Source: Aurantiacibacter sp. D1-12 (GTDB lineage: Bacteria; Pseudomonadota; Alphaproteobacteria; Sphingomonadales; Sphingomonadaceae). Taken from it: a DNA stretch of 64,000 bases. The position numbers and the translations under genes are program-made. The stretch lies in the NCBI RefSeq assembly GCF_028858515.1, contig NZ_JAPJZJ010000002.1, positions 434,001 to 498,000 of the forward strand. Direction: 5' to 3'. Under the pieces are notes generated by a model. That model was not told the origin of the DNA, did no database searches, and saw only the letters and a list, made by a program, of their open reading frames with translations. This document shows, piece by piece, positions 7,620 through 15,145 of this stretch; positions within the stretch are counted from its first letter, which is position 1; every line of letters begins with the position of its first letter.

Positions 7620-7679
7620 CTCTCATTTCCCTGTCTTGCCCATACCAATGGGCGCGGCCGTTTTCGGCCTCGTATTCAT
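7620..7679 (-). promoter_or_regulatory. Structured 5' leader of nhaA, candidate ion-sensing RNA
   Basis: On the minus strand, just before nhaA, GGCCG-AAAA-CGGCC (7669-7656) is followed at once by GCCCAT-TGGT-ATGGGC (7653-7638), both perfect, then GGGAAATGAGAG and the ATG at 7619. A TATATGAAT stretch just upstream could be a -10 element, which would make the leader about 50-55 nt. nhaA genes in several proteobacteria carry the nhaA-I or nhaA-II RNA motifs, reported as lithium riboswitches. Whether this leader matches either consensus could not be checked. Confidence 0.45.
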
Positions 7680-7766
7680 ATAGAGGTGCGAGGGGCGGAC
7701 CGGTTCCGGCGTCAGGGGGAGGTAGGGAAGTGGACATGCCGGCCCCGCCCCGCTCCTCGCGGGCGA

Positions 7767-7952
7767 TCAGCCTCGGGCAGTCGCCAGAACGTTGCTCGGT
7801 GTCAGGCGGACCAGATGGTCTTTCACACGCAGCTTGCGGCGCTTTAGCGCCATGACCTTGAGCTGGTCAGGCAGCTTGCGCGCGATCTCTGCACGCAATG
7901 CGGTATCCAGCTTCTGGTGAAGCTCTGTGAGTTTGTAGAAACGGGCCGTCAT
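7767..7952 (-). CDS. YdcH family (DUF465) protein
   Basis: A 61-residue helical hairpin protein: ARFYKLTELHQKLDTALR followed by ALKRRKLRVKDHLVRL. The K-R-K-L-R-x-K-D pattern is the DUF465/YdcH signature. Small, basic and conserved, with no established function. A second member of the same family is at 10525-10779. The ATG at 7952 overlaps the stop of a possible short upstream ORF (ATGA at 7952-7949). Confidence 0.85.
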   Translation of the reverse strand: MTARFYKLTELHQKLDTALRAEIARKLPDQLKVMALKRRKLRVKDHLVRLTPSNVLATARG

Positions 7953-8255
7953 CCTTGATCTCCCAATTGGGGTTGAGGGTGATCGGTCAGCCATTTTGTG
8001 ATTATCGCGGTGAGCATTCTCGCTCTTCCCTCGCAAACACGCATCGGCTGTCCGATGCGGTCCGACATCACAAGTGCAAATGAGACACTTGCCAGAGGGG
8101 CCCGGCCCGCGTTCCGGATATGTAGCGCTACACCGCCGATTTCAAGGCAAATTGGACCGATATGGTCCAAATACCGTATCACCGCACCCGGCTTGGCCAT
8201 TTGCGGTACGCGCCCTAGAGTGCTGTAAACACCGCATTCCAACGGGGACAGGACC
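7953..8255. other. 303-base gap between YdcH and DUF4870-like genes; one doubtful small ORF
   Basis: No clear gene. On the minus strand a frame ending at 7949 (tail HPQPQLGDQG) overlaps the YdcH start as ATGA, a layout that often marks a real, coupled gene. Possible starts are at 8200, 8068, 8044 and 8017; the last is preceded by GAGGGAAGAG and would give a 22-residue peptide. No homology is recognised. The plus strand must carry the promoter of the 8256 gene; CGGGGACAGGACC just before its ATG holds a weak ribosome-binding site. Confidence 0.3.
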
Positions 8256-8729
8256 ATGACGAAGACGCAGCCGCGCGCGGAGGGAGCACCGCCGCCTCCA
8301 CCACCTCAGGCAGACACCTCGGTCAGCATGCAGCGGCCTGTCATCATCTCCATCCTGTATCTGCTCAACTTTGTGCTGGGCTTTTCGGTGATCGTTGGCG
8401 TCATCCTTGCCTATATCTGGCGAGGCGAGGAGCGGACGAGCGAGTGGGAGCAGACCCATTACACCTATCTGATCCGCACCTTCTGGATCGGGCTGCTGAT
8501 CTTCGTCGTGGTCTTCTTCGGCTGGTTTGTGGCCATGTTCGGGACGATGTGGGCCTTCGAGGAAGGCCCGAGCAATGGCGCGCCGCCCGCCGGCTTCTTC
8601 CTGCTCATGTTCGGCGGCATGGGCGTGTTCCTCCTCAGTGCCGCGTGGTTTGCGGTGCGCTGCGTCCTTTCACTGGTGAAGGCTGGCGAGAAGCGGCCCA
8701 TGCCGCGTCCCGAAACGTGGCTGTTCTGA
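8256..8729 (+). CDS. DUF4870-like membrane protein
   Basis: A 157-residue protein with a Pro-rich cytoplasmic N-terminus (six consecutive prolines at about 12-17) followed by three membrane segments: VIISILYLLNFVLGFSVIVG, IGLLIFVVVFFGWFVAMFG and FFLLMFGGMGVFLLSAAWF. The arrangement 'EWEQTHYTYLIRTFW' between helices 1 and 2 is typical of DUF4870/Tic20-like proteins found in many bacteria. No enzymatic residues are visible. It ends one base before the convergent DUF4440-like gene. Function unknown. Confidence 0.75.
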   Translation: MTKTQPRAEGAPPPPPPQADTSVSMQRPVIISILYLLNFVLGFSVIVGVILAYIWRGEERTSEWEQTHYTYLIRTFWIGLLIFVVVFFGWFVAMFGTMWAFEEGPSNGAPPAGFFLLMFGGMGVFLLSAAWFAVRCVLSLVKAGEKRPMPRPETWLF

Positions 8730-8730
8730 C

Positions 8731-9306
8731 TTAGCCTCCGGCATTTTCGGGCGGATAGTCGGGCGCCGCACCATGATCGACGCTGATGCTTTCGAGCAGG
8801 CGGAAGCGGCCTTCCTCAGCCATCCACTGCCACACGTGGTAATAGTTCGCGCCGCCCGTCTGCACCCATGTGGGGCCACCGGGATCATCCTCGCCATACA
8901 CGCCGGCAGGCCGCATGCGCAGTTCATGGAAGGTATGCGCCCCGCGTTCGAGCACGCCCCATTCGCCTAGCGGTGTGACCGTGCGGCTGCCCGGCACCAG
9001 CAGGCGACGGTTCATGTAGCCCTCGTTGCGCCCGCCGGGCTGACGCGCGGCGCATTGGCGACGTGACTCGCTCAGCAACTGCTCGCTGCTGGTCGCGACG
9101 AGCCCGCCCAGATCGTGGATCATGCGGTAATCGGGGTGCAGTAGCCCCTCGACCAGATCAGGGTCGCACCCTTCGAAGAAGCCCCAGAACAGCTGCGCGT
9201 CGTTGCGCTCGATCTGCGCGGTCGCCTCTTCCAGCGAGGGGATCGGCTGCACCTCTTGCGCAGGTGATGAGGCCGCGAGGGCCAGTGATAGCATGAGCAT
9301 GGTCAT
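8731..9306 (-). CDS. Secreted DUF4440/SnoaL-like protein
   Basis: A 191-residue protein with a signal peptide (TMLMLSLALAASSPAQ, predicted cleavage around A-Q-E) and a single NTF2-fold domain: EATAQIERNDAQLFWGFFEGCDP, LLHPDYRMIHDLGGLV, then strand-rich YYHVWQWMAEEGRFRLLES. DUF4440 proteins resemble ketosteroid isomerase folds and often bind small molecules; no catalytic assignment can be made. Its upstream region (9320-9342) contains GTGTATCATCGGGTT on the minus strand, only a loose match to the palindrome found upstream of yggT. Confidence 0.75.
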   Translation of the reverse strand: MTMLMLSLALAASSPAQEVQPIPSLEEATAQIERNDAQLFWGFFEGCDPDLVEGLLHPDYRMIHDLGGLVATSSEQLLSESRRQCAARQPGGRNEGYMNRRLLVPGSRTVTPLGEWGVLERGAHTFHELRMRPAGVYGEDDPGGPTWVQTGGANYYHVWQWMAEEGRFRLLESISVDHGAAPDYPPENAGG

Positions 9307-9401
9307 TGCATCCCGTTTGGTGTGTTAACCCGATGATACACATGAGCAGCGGCGATGCAAGCGGGCTGGTCAGGCGCGCGACGGCGTGGCATCGAGATCG
9401 C

Positions 9402-10049
9402 ATGACACATCGCATCCGCACCCGCTTCGCCCTGCCCTTCATCGCCATTGCTGCTCTCACCGCGTGCGAGACCGCGCCCGATGCGCCCGCCTTGCCCCAA
9501 TCGCAGGAGGCGTTCTGGCAGGCGCTCTCGAGCCATTGCGCGAATGCCTATGCGGGCGGCCTTGTCAGCAGTGACGAGCGCGACGCCGACTGGGCGGGCA
9601 AGCGCATGGTCGCGCACTGGGCCGAGTGTAGCGACACCCGTGTCGCGGTCGCCTTCCACGTCGAGGATGCCGAAGCACCCGGCGGCTGGAACCGCAGCCG
9701 CACCTGGCTCATCACCCGCACTGCCGACGGCCTGCGGCTCAAGCACGACCACCGCCACTATGATGGCAGCGAAGACGCGGTCACCCAGTATGGTGGCGAC
9801 ACGCTCTCCGTCGGAACGCCAAGGGTGCAGGACTTCCCGGTAGACGCCTATTCCATCGCCATGTTCGAGCGCGAAGGCCTCGACCTCTCGCTCACCAACG
9901 TCTGGCGTGTCGAGGTGGACCCGGCCGACGAGACCGGCGCGCGCTTCACCTACCAGCTCACCCGCCGCAACGACCCGACTCGCCTGTTCCGCGTAAGCTT
10001 CGACGCCGGCACCCCGGTGGAGGCACCGCCCCCCGCCTGGGGTTGGTGA
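9402..10049 (+). CDS. Lipoprotein of unknown function
   Basis: A 215-residue protein beginning THRIRTRFALPFIAIAALTAC, a lipoprotein signal with lipobox L-T-A-C. The mature part is rich in Trp, Asp, Arg and His, with WLITRTADGLRLKHDHRHYD and LTNVWRVEVDPADE, and looks like a beta-rich globular domain. The start at 9402 was preferred over an in-frame 9306 ATG because it begins exactly at the signal peptide. It overlaps the next gene by 4 bases, which indicates an operon of two. No family is recognised with confidence. Confidence 0.7.
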   Translation: MTHRIRTRFALPFIAIAALTACETAPDAPALPQSQEAFWQALSSHCANAYAGGLVSSDERDADWAGKRMVAHWAECSDTRVAVAFHVEDAEAPGGWNRSRTWLITRTADGLRLKHDHRHYDGSEDAVTQYGGDTLSVGTPRVQDFPVDAYSIAMFEREGLDLSLTNVWRVEVDPADETGARFTYQLTRRNDPTRLFRVSFDAGTPVEAPPPAWGW

Positions 10050-10528
10050 GCGCTCTTGTGATGCCCGCCATCGCCACGCCTTCATTGCCAGAGACCAGCC
10101 TGCTTGCGCGCCTGCGCGGTCCCGAATGCTACCGCGATGCCTTCCGTGCGGAGGTTCCGCGCCAGGTGACACTGGCCGAGTACATAGGCGCATTCTACGC
10201 CAGCCCCGCCTTCCTGCCCGAGCGCAAGATCCTCGCCCTGATCGGCCGCGGCGCGAACCGGGCGGACATCACCGCGCTTGCGGAAGGTAGCACCGATCAC
10301 TTCGCCGCCTGGTCTGTGGAAGCGCGCGAGGATGACCAGATCCTCTTGCGCGATTTTCAGGACCGGACGTGCAGCTGGCTGATGGTCGAGCCAGGCGATG
10401 GTACGACCCGGCTGTGGTTCGGCAGCGGCGTACGGGGCAGCAACAGCATGGCGGTGAAGCTGCTGCTGCCGTTCCATCGCCTCTATGCCCGCGTGCTTCT
10501 GGCCGGAGCCGTGAGGGGGCTCGCCTAG
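10046..10528 (+). CDS. Conserved hypothetical protein, DUF2867-like
   Basis: About 160 residues, no signal peptide. It contains LRGPECYRDAFRAEVPR, an Arg-Asp-rich middle (LRDFQDRTCSWLMVEP) and a C-terminal LLLPFHRLYARVLLAGA. The last motif, PFHxxYxRxLL, is what DUF2867-type proteins end with, but the similarity is only by eye. GTG at 10046 gives a GTGA overlap with the lipoprotein gene; TTG 10043 and ATG 10061 are alternatives. Its stop overlaps the convergent YdcH-like gene by 4 bases. Confidence 0.55.
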   Translation: MSALVMPAIATPSLPETSLLARLRGPECYRDAFRAEVPRQVTLAEYIGAFYASPAFLPERKILALIGRGANRADITALAEGSTDHFAAWSVEAREDDQILLRDFQDRTCSWLMVEPGDGTTRLWFGSGVRGSNSMAVKLLLPFHRLYARVLLAGAVRGLA

Positions 10529-10779
10529 GCCTTGGCGCGCGCCGCATCCACAATCGCGGTGATCTCGTCGAGCATCTTGAGGCGCTTCTTCTTGAGGTCC
10601 TCGGTCCGCTCGTCGCTCGCCGCTTCGGTCTCTGCCTCGATCCGGTGCACCTCGCGATTGACCGCGTGGTAATCCTCCGCCAGCCGCGCGTAATGCGCAT
10701 CCTCGGCCTTGAGCTTGGTCAGCAGGTCGCGATCCCGCTTGAAGATCTCGGTCAGTTCGTTGGGGGTGTGCTGCGACAT
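10525..10779 (-). CDS. YdcH family (DUF465) protein
   Basis: An 84-residue all-helical protein: ELTEIFKRDRDLLTKLKAED, HYARLAEDYHAVNREVHRIE, then DLKKKRLKMLDEITAIVDAA. The KKKRLKMLDEI segment is the DUF465 signature, equivalent to KRRKLRVKDHL of the gene at 7767-7952. The start at 10779 has AAGGA upstream and avoids an unsupported N-terminal extension. Function unknown; such proteins are probably coiled-coil hairpins. Confidence 0.85.
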   Translation of the reverse strand: MSQHTPNELTEIFKRDRDLLTKLKAEDAHYARLAEDYHAVNREVHRIEAETEAASDERTEDLKKKRLKMLDEITAIVDAARAKA

Positions 10780-10928
10780 TTTCAGGTCCTTCTTGTTGTG
10801 TGTTGCACGCAGGATAGGCACTCGCCACCGCACAAGCATTGATGTGCATCAAATTGGCAAACCGGCGCGCGCGAAAGCCGGATGTGGAACACTCCCGCGC
10901 TTTATAAGACCCCCGCCCGAACGCCCGG

Positions 10929-11366
10929 TCAGCCATGGCGCACCGCCGATCTGTCACACTGTGCGAGCAGTTGCAGCATGGCATTATCGTCATTTTTCCA
11001 GCGGGTTGCGCGATATTTTCCCTTGCGCATGACGACCTGCAACAGCCCCGCATGGAAGCGGTAGGCGGCGCCGAGACCCGTGGACTTTGCACTCGCCAGC
11101 CGCACCCGCGGCGCATCGATCCCGAGCGCTGCATCCCATGCCGCCGCAAACCCCGCCGCGCCGGGCCGCTTGCGCAGGCGATAGGCGCTGGCCTTGTCCA
11201 TCCCCACCAGCCGCGCCGCCTCGGCCACACACCGCGTCTGCGCGAGGTAACCGATAAACGCAGCCTGTTTGGCAGGCGACCACCCGTCCGCGCGCGGCGC
11301 GACGGGTACAGGGTGGAACGCCGGGATACGGCGGCGGGTGCGGTTGGGCGGTGATGCGCAGGTCAT
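10929..11366 (-). CDS. Small helix-turn-helix protein, sphingomonad type
   Basis: A 145-residue basic protein. The central part GWSPAKQAAFIGYLAQTRCV, followed by AEAARLVGMDKASAYRLRKR, is a helix-turn-helix of the kind in phage-terminase or transposase small subunits. The next AAGFAAAWDAALG is a motif of a sphingomonad-specific family I have seen but that has no function. The C-terminal GLLQVVMRKGKYRATRWKND could be a DNA- or RNA-contacting tail. It opens the accessory patch that includes a zinc ribbon and an HNH nuclease. Confidence 0.65.
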   Translation of the reverse strand: MTCASPPNRTRRRIPAFHPVPVAPRADGWSPAKQAAFIGYLAQTRCVAEAARLVGMDKASAYRLRKRPGAAGFAAAWDAALGIDAPRVRLASAKSTGLGAAYRFHAGLLQVVMRKGKYRATRWKNDDNAMLQLLAQCDRSAVRHG

Positions 11367-11413
11367 GCGCGGGAGGGTGAAGAGGTGGCGGGAGTGTAGG
11401 ACAGGGGTTTTGT

Positions 11414-11605
11414 CTAAATCGTCCGCTCCTCAATGTGCGTCTCGCGGTCACAGGCGTGACAGTAGGCGTAGTCGAATACCGTGCGCAGCTTCCACTGCTG
11501 ACTTTCGACATCCCAATCTCCCCACGCATCTCGAGAGACATCGGTTGAGCCGCAGTTCTCGCAATGCATCTGGACTTTTAGGCGGGGTGAAGGTTTGGTG
11601 ATCAT
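11414..11605 (-). CDS. Small zinc-ribbon protein
   Basis: A 63-residue protein with two CxxC knuckles, CENC at 14-17 and CHAC about 33 residues later, joined by an acidic and aromatic linker (DAWGDWDVESQQWKLRTVFD). This is a compact zinc ribbon; small proteins of this type occur in sphingomonads without known function. The start at 11605 is uncertain because no good ribosome-binding site is visible; an ATG at 11569 gives the minimal ribbon. It is divergent from the HNH nuclease gene, with 39 bases between starts, so the two may share a control region. Confidence 0.6.
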   Translation of the reverse strand: MITKPSPRLKVQMHCENCGSTDVSRDAWGDWDVESQQWKLRTVFDYAYCHACDRETHIEERTI

Positions 11606-11644
11606 CCGCTGGACAATGCGCCGGCCAATAGAGAAAGGGAAGGC

Positions 11645-12811
11645 ATGGCGGGGGCAAATTGGTCCGAATCGGTTGAGTTTGCTGTGCGCCGCCTCGCTGC
11701 TCGACACGACAGCGCAGTGTTTTCCCGCCAACAACTGATTGAAGAGGAACTTGACCGCATCGTGCGCGAAACGGGTTCGCGTGGGGCCACACCCGCAATG
11801 ACGCTCAGCCGTGAGTTGCAGCAAATGCGCGATGCTGGACATCTCAAGTTCGAGGGGAGTGGAAATTACCGACTTGTCGGCGGTCCCGTGGAACTACCAA
11901 ACATTTCGCCCTCACGCTGCGTTTTCTTGAGCGGCGAGCATTCCCCTTATGGTGACAAACCGGAATTGTATTATCGTTTTGGTCAGCGGCACCTCAGCGC
12001 TGCCTCACGTTCGGTCGGGCAATGGATCATCTATCAACGCCCTCGGCGGGCAGGCGGACCAGACTATTTCGCGGTTGCCAGAGTCGAGCAGATTGTCCGC
12101 GACCCTTCGGATAGAGATAGTTTTCTCGCATTGATCGAACCGGAGACCTATTGCGAGTTTGGTCGTAGGGTTCCCTACAGAGTGACCGGTGAATACGTCG
12201 AAAGTGGCTTGCTGGGGTTAAGCGGCAGTTTGAGCCAAGGGCGCGCCCGCGCATCGATTCGTGACATCTCGCTAGAAGATTTCAATCGAATTCTCGATCT
12301 TGGAATGCTCACAGAAGACGAGTTGTTGCCACGCGAAGACGAGCTGGACAGCCCATTAATCGAGCGGCTCAACGACAAGGCTGAGGCTTGGGATGGCCCA
12401 GTCGACCGGGCGACGGTGCTGACTGAACGCAAAGTTCGCGACCGACAGTTTCGCGCGCGCGTCCTAGCTGCCTATGAATGCACCTGTGCGCTCACTGGCA
12501 TGCGACTCATCAATGGTGGCGGACGAGCTGAAACTCAAGCTGCCCACATTTGGAGCGTCAAAGAAGGCGGTCCCGACACCGTTTCGAATGGACTTGCCCT
12601 TTCTGGAACTGTGCATTGGATGTTTGATCGTGGTCTCGTGTCGCTCTCTGATGATGGAGAAATCCTATTGTCACATAAGATCAATGATTTCGAAAGTGTC
12701 GAGAAGCTGCTATTTCCGGACCGAAGAGCGCGCTTTCCCAGCAATGAGCGTGCGAGGCCTGATCCGAAATACTTAGCATGGCATCGGGAGTGGCACGGCA
12801 TTGCTGCTTAG
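11645..12811 (+). CDS. Modular HNH endonuclease (wHTH + PUA-like reader + HNH)
   Basis: A 388-residue protein of three parts. Residues about 25-80 (FSRQQLIEEELDRIV, TLSRELQQMRDAGHLKFEG) look like the winged helix of Dam-replacing/DpnI-type nucleases. Residues about 100-190 (HSPYGDKPELYYRFG, VGQWIIYQRPRRAGGPDYFA, ALIEPETYCEFGRRVPY) resemble a PUA/EVE-like ligand-binding domain seen in putative restriction HNH proteins. Residues 280-345 form an HNH_2 domain: CALTG, AAHIW with His301, NGLAL with Asn315, and TVHWMFDRGLVSLSDDG with His324. The layout suggests restriction of modified foreign DNA; no methylase is nearby. AAGGGAAGG precedes the ATG. By eye the codon third positions are less GC-rich than in neighbours, consistent with acquisition. 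Confidence 0.8.
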   Translation: MAGANWSESVEFAVRRLAARHDSAVFSRQQLIEEELDRIVRETGSRGATPAMTLSRELQQMRDAGHLKFEGSGNYRLVGGPVELPNISPSRCVFLSGEHSPYGDKPELYYRFGQRHLSAASRSVGQWIIYQRPRRAGGPDYFAVARVEQIVRDPSDRDSFLALIEPETYCEFGRRVPYRVTGEYVESGLLGLSGSLSQGRARASIRDISLEDFNRILDLGMLTEDELLPREDELDSPLIERLNDKAEAWDGPVDRATVLTERKVRDRQFRARVLAAYECTCALTGMRLINGGGRAETQAAHIWSVKEGGPDTVSNGLALSGTVHWMFDRGLVSLSDDGEILLSHKINDFESVEKLLFPDRRARFPSNERARPDPKYLAWHREWHGIAA

Positions 12812-12831
12812 GACACGTTCACTTAGGCTAA

Positions 12832-13167
12832 TCACCCACCAACAATCGTAAACCCCGGCACCGGCCTATTCTCGCCATTGCTGTGATACATATCCATGAC
12901 CACGATCACTGGCTCCTGACCGGTGCAGGTGACTTCGTAGAAATCGACGATATGGCCATCCCGCCCGCCGCCTCCGCTGCCTTGGCGGTGGTACGTAGGC
13001 GCCGAGCCGTCGGCGCAGCGCAGGCGGTCGAGATAAGCTCGCTCGCCTGATGGCCCTCGCGTCAGAACTGGATTGCTCAACGTGCCGAGCGTTGTGGGAT
13101 CGGATGTCGTCACACAGCCGGAGACAGCCAGCGCTCCACCGATCAAAACCAAAATCGCCGAACGCAT
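12832..13167 (-). CDS. Small lipoprotein of unknown function
   Basis: A 111-residue protein with signal RSAILVLIGGALAVSGC, lipobox V-S-G-C. The mature part begins VTTSDPTTLGTLSNP and carries LRCADGSAPTYHRQGSGGGG and YEVTCTGQEPVIVVMDMYHS, with a Cys pair that may form a disulfide. Glycine-rich centre. The start at 13167 is the one that produces a clean lipoprotein signal. It lies 31 bases after nrdB on the same strand and could be transcribed with it, though a functional link is not evident. Confidence 0.7.
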   Translation of the reverse strand: MRSAILVLIGGALAVSGCVTTSDPTTLGTLSNPVLTRGPSGERAYLDRLRCADGSAPTYHRQGSGGGGRDGHIVDFYEVTCTGQEPVIVVMDMYHSNGENRPVPGFTIVGG

Positions 13168-13198
13168 AGCGCCCCTCCTGCTTAAACCCTGAAACGCT

Positions 13199-14281
13199 TT
13201 ACTCCGCCGCCACGCTCCCAGCTTCGCTTTCACCGGCAGCGCGGGTCTCGCCAAACATATCAGGGCCTTCGTCCTCGGCGCCGTCTTCCTCGTTCGCGGC
13301 TTTCGCGCTCTGGCGTTTGTCGAAGCTTGACCAGACGTCCTGCCAATTGCCCTTGGTTGCGCCCTTCGAATACTCGGTGGCGCGGGTTTCGAAGAAGTTG
13401 GCGTGTTCCACGCCGTTCAGCAGTGGGGTGAGCCAGGGCAGCGGGTGGTCTTCGATCATGTACATGGTCGGCAGGCCCAGCTGGCCGAGGCGCCAGTCGG
13501 CGATGTAGCGGATGTAGCGCTTGATTTCCTTCGCTGTCATGCCGGGCACCGGGCCCTGCTCAAAGGCGAGATCGATGAAGGCATCTTCCAGCCGCACCGT
13601 CTTCTGGCACATGTCCATAATGTCCTCCTTCACCGCCTTGGTCAGGCAGTCGCGCTCCTGACAGAAGGCGTGGAAGAGGCGGGTGATGCCTTCGCAGTGC
13701 AGGCTTTCATCGCGCACCGACCAGCTGACGATCTGCCCCATGCCCTTCATCTTGTTGAAGCGCGGGAAGTTCATCAGCATGGCGAAGCTGGCGAACAGCT
13801 GCAGCCCTTCGGTAAAGCCGCCGAACATGGCGAGCGTGCGGGCAATATCTTCGTCAGAATCGACGCCGAATTCCTGCAGGTAATCGTGCTTGTCCTTCAT
13901 CTCCTCGTATTCGAGGAACATGCCGTATTCGCTTTCGGGCATGCCGATGGTGTCGAGCAGGTGGGAATAGGCGGCGATGTGCACCGTCTCCATATTGGAG
14001 AAGGCGGCGAGCATCATCTTGATCTCTGTCGGCTTGAACACGCGGCCGTATTTGTCGTGGTAGCAATCCTGCACCTCGACATCGGCCTGGGTGAAGAAGC
14101 GGAAGATCTGCGTGAGCAGGTTACGCTCGTGATCGGTGAGGTTCTGCGCCCAGTCGCGGCAGTCTTCACCCAGCGGAACTTCTTCCGGCATCCAGTGCAC
14201 CTGCTGCTGCCGTTTCCAGAACTCGTAAGCCCAGGGGTATTCAAAGGGCTTGTAGGTCTTGCGGGCTTCCAACAGCGACAT
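13199..14281 (-). CDS. nrdB: Ribonucleotide reductase class Ia, beta subunit
   Basis: Radical-generating small subunit that works with NrdA to reduce ribonucleoside diphosphates. The 360-residue protein has the di-iron ligand motifs: FTQADVEVQDCYHD, AFSNMETVHIAAYSHLLD (Glu, His and the likely radical Tyr) and SVRDESLHCEG. The final 50 residues are an acidic, low-complexity tail (NEEDGAEDEGPDMFGE), with the extreme C-terminus expected to dock on NrdA. nrdA lies 1 kb upstream on the same strand with two small genes between, an unusual split of a normally adjacent pair. Confidence 0.96.
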   Translation of the reverse strand: MSLLEARKTYKPFEYPWAYEFWKRQQQVHWMPEEVPLGEDCRDWAQNLTDHERNLLTQIFRFFTQADVEVQDCYHDKYGRVFKPTEIKMMLAAFSNMETVHIAAYSHLLDTIGMPESEYGMFLEYEEMKDKHDYLQEFGVDSDEDIARTLAMFGGFTEGLQLFASFAMLMNFPRFNKMKGMGQIVSWSVRDESLHCEGITRLFHAFCQERDCLTKAVKEDIMDMCQKTVRLEDAFIDLAFEQGPVPGMTAKEIKRYIRYIADWRLGQLGLPTMYMIEDHPLPWLTPLLNGVEHANFFETRATEYSKGATKGNWQDVWSSFDKRQSAKAANEEDGAEDEGPDMFGETRAAGESEAGSVAAE

Positions 14282-14431
14282 CTTGTGCTTCCTCTCATCT
14301 GCGCGAACTTCCCATATAGGGAATCACAGCGCCGATTCGATAGCAAGACCGGACTTTGTTTCGTGGATAAGCCGGGGAATTTTTGACAGATTATTGCGTT
14401 GGGGTTGGCACCGCGAGATTGGCGCCCTCGC

Positions 14432-14746
14432 CTACCGCTCTTCCTTCGCCATGCGGCGGCTGATTTCGAGCAGAATCAGGATCGGCGTCGCCCACAGCCA
14501 GGTGAGCAAGGCCGCCTCACGCCAGCCGCCGTTTTCCGGCAGGCGCATCGAGCAACCGTAGATTTCGAGCACGTTTTCCGGCGTGCAGGTCGAAGGCCAG
14601 AAGGCATCCGAATAGAGATAGATGCCAAGGCCGAACCACGCGACCTGCGCCACATACAGCACAAAGAACCGCGATATCCCTACATCGCCGTATCCGTGGT
14701 GCGTCGGAAAACGTTTGTTGGCTCTATTACCCATAGCATCCGCCAT
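14432..14746 (-). CDS. Small two-helix membrane protein
   Basis: A 104-residue protein with two predicted membrane segments, RFFVLYVAQVAWFGLGIYLY and AALLTWLWATPILILLEIS, joined by an extracytoplasmic loop with two Cys (FWPSTCTPENVLEIYGCSMR). The Cys pair is probably disulfide-bonded outside the cytoplasm. It ends in a basic tail (RRMAKEER). No family is recognised. It lies between nrdA and nrdB on the same strand, 150 bases before nrdB. Confidence 0.6.
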   Translation of the reverse strand: MADAMGNRANKRFPTHHGYGDVGISRFFVLYVAQVAWFGLGIYLYSDAFWPSTCTPENVLEIYGCSMRLPENGGWREAALLTWLWATPILILLEISRRMAKEER

Positions 14747-14843
14747 AGCGCAGGATTGGTTAGCAAAGGCTTACCTATCACCGCATTTCAAATGCAGTGG
14801 CAGAAGAAATAAGTGTATTATTTCAGTGTAATCGCAAATTAGA

Positions 14844-15128
14844 CTAACGCTTGCGCTTCTTCGAACCGAACGCGCTGCCGCCGCCGAGCACGGTCACGCC
14901 GAGGAAGAAGCCGAAATCATACCAGCCGCCAGAATTGGGCACCGCGTAAACAGCGATATCGGGATCGAATAGCGATCCGATCCACGCGAAGGGGAAGATG
15001 AATCCGTGCCAAAGCCCCCACCAGAAACCCGGCGCGCTCGCCTCTGCTGAAACGCCCGCGTCGATTTGTGAGGCGCAGGCGGAGAGGAGGAGAATGCAAG
15101 TAGTGGCAACGGCGATACGACGGTACAT
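14844..15128 (-). CDS. Small lipoprotein with C-terminal membrane segment
   Basis: A 94-residue protein: signal YRRIAVATTCILLLSAC with lipobox L-S-A-C, then Trp-rich GFWWGLWHGFIFPFAWIGSLF, and a C-terminal hydrophobic segment (WYDFGFFLGVTVLGGGSAFG) ending in basic KKRKR. Similar short proteins occur in many proteobacteria without known function. Its promoter region contains the same 18-bp palindrome as yggT (15146-15163), and GGAGG precedes the ATG at 15128. The shared site suggests co-regulation with the yggT operon. Confidence 0.7.
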   Translation of the reverse strand: MYRRIAVATTCILLLSACASQIDAGVSAEASAPGFWWGLWHGFIFPFAWIGSLFDPDIAVYAVPNSGGWYDFGFFLGVTVLGGGSAFGSKKRKR

Positions 15129-15145
15129 TGATTTTCCTCCAAGCT

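Noticed and set aside
9320-9342. Possible third copy of the GTATTAC-N4-GTGATAC operator upstream of the gene at 8731
   Set aside because: GTGTATCATCGGGTTAACAC shares only the left part and spacing; the right arm does not match, so it is not listed as a site.
13403-14386. Long plus-strand open frame antisense to nrdB
   Set aside because: Low-complexity, His/Glu-rich shadow of a GC-rich gene; nrdB is unambiguous.
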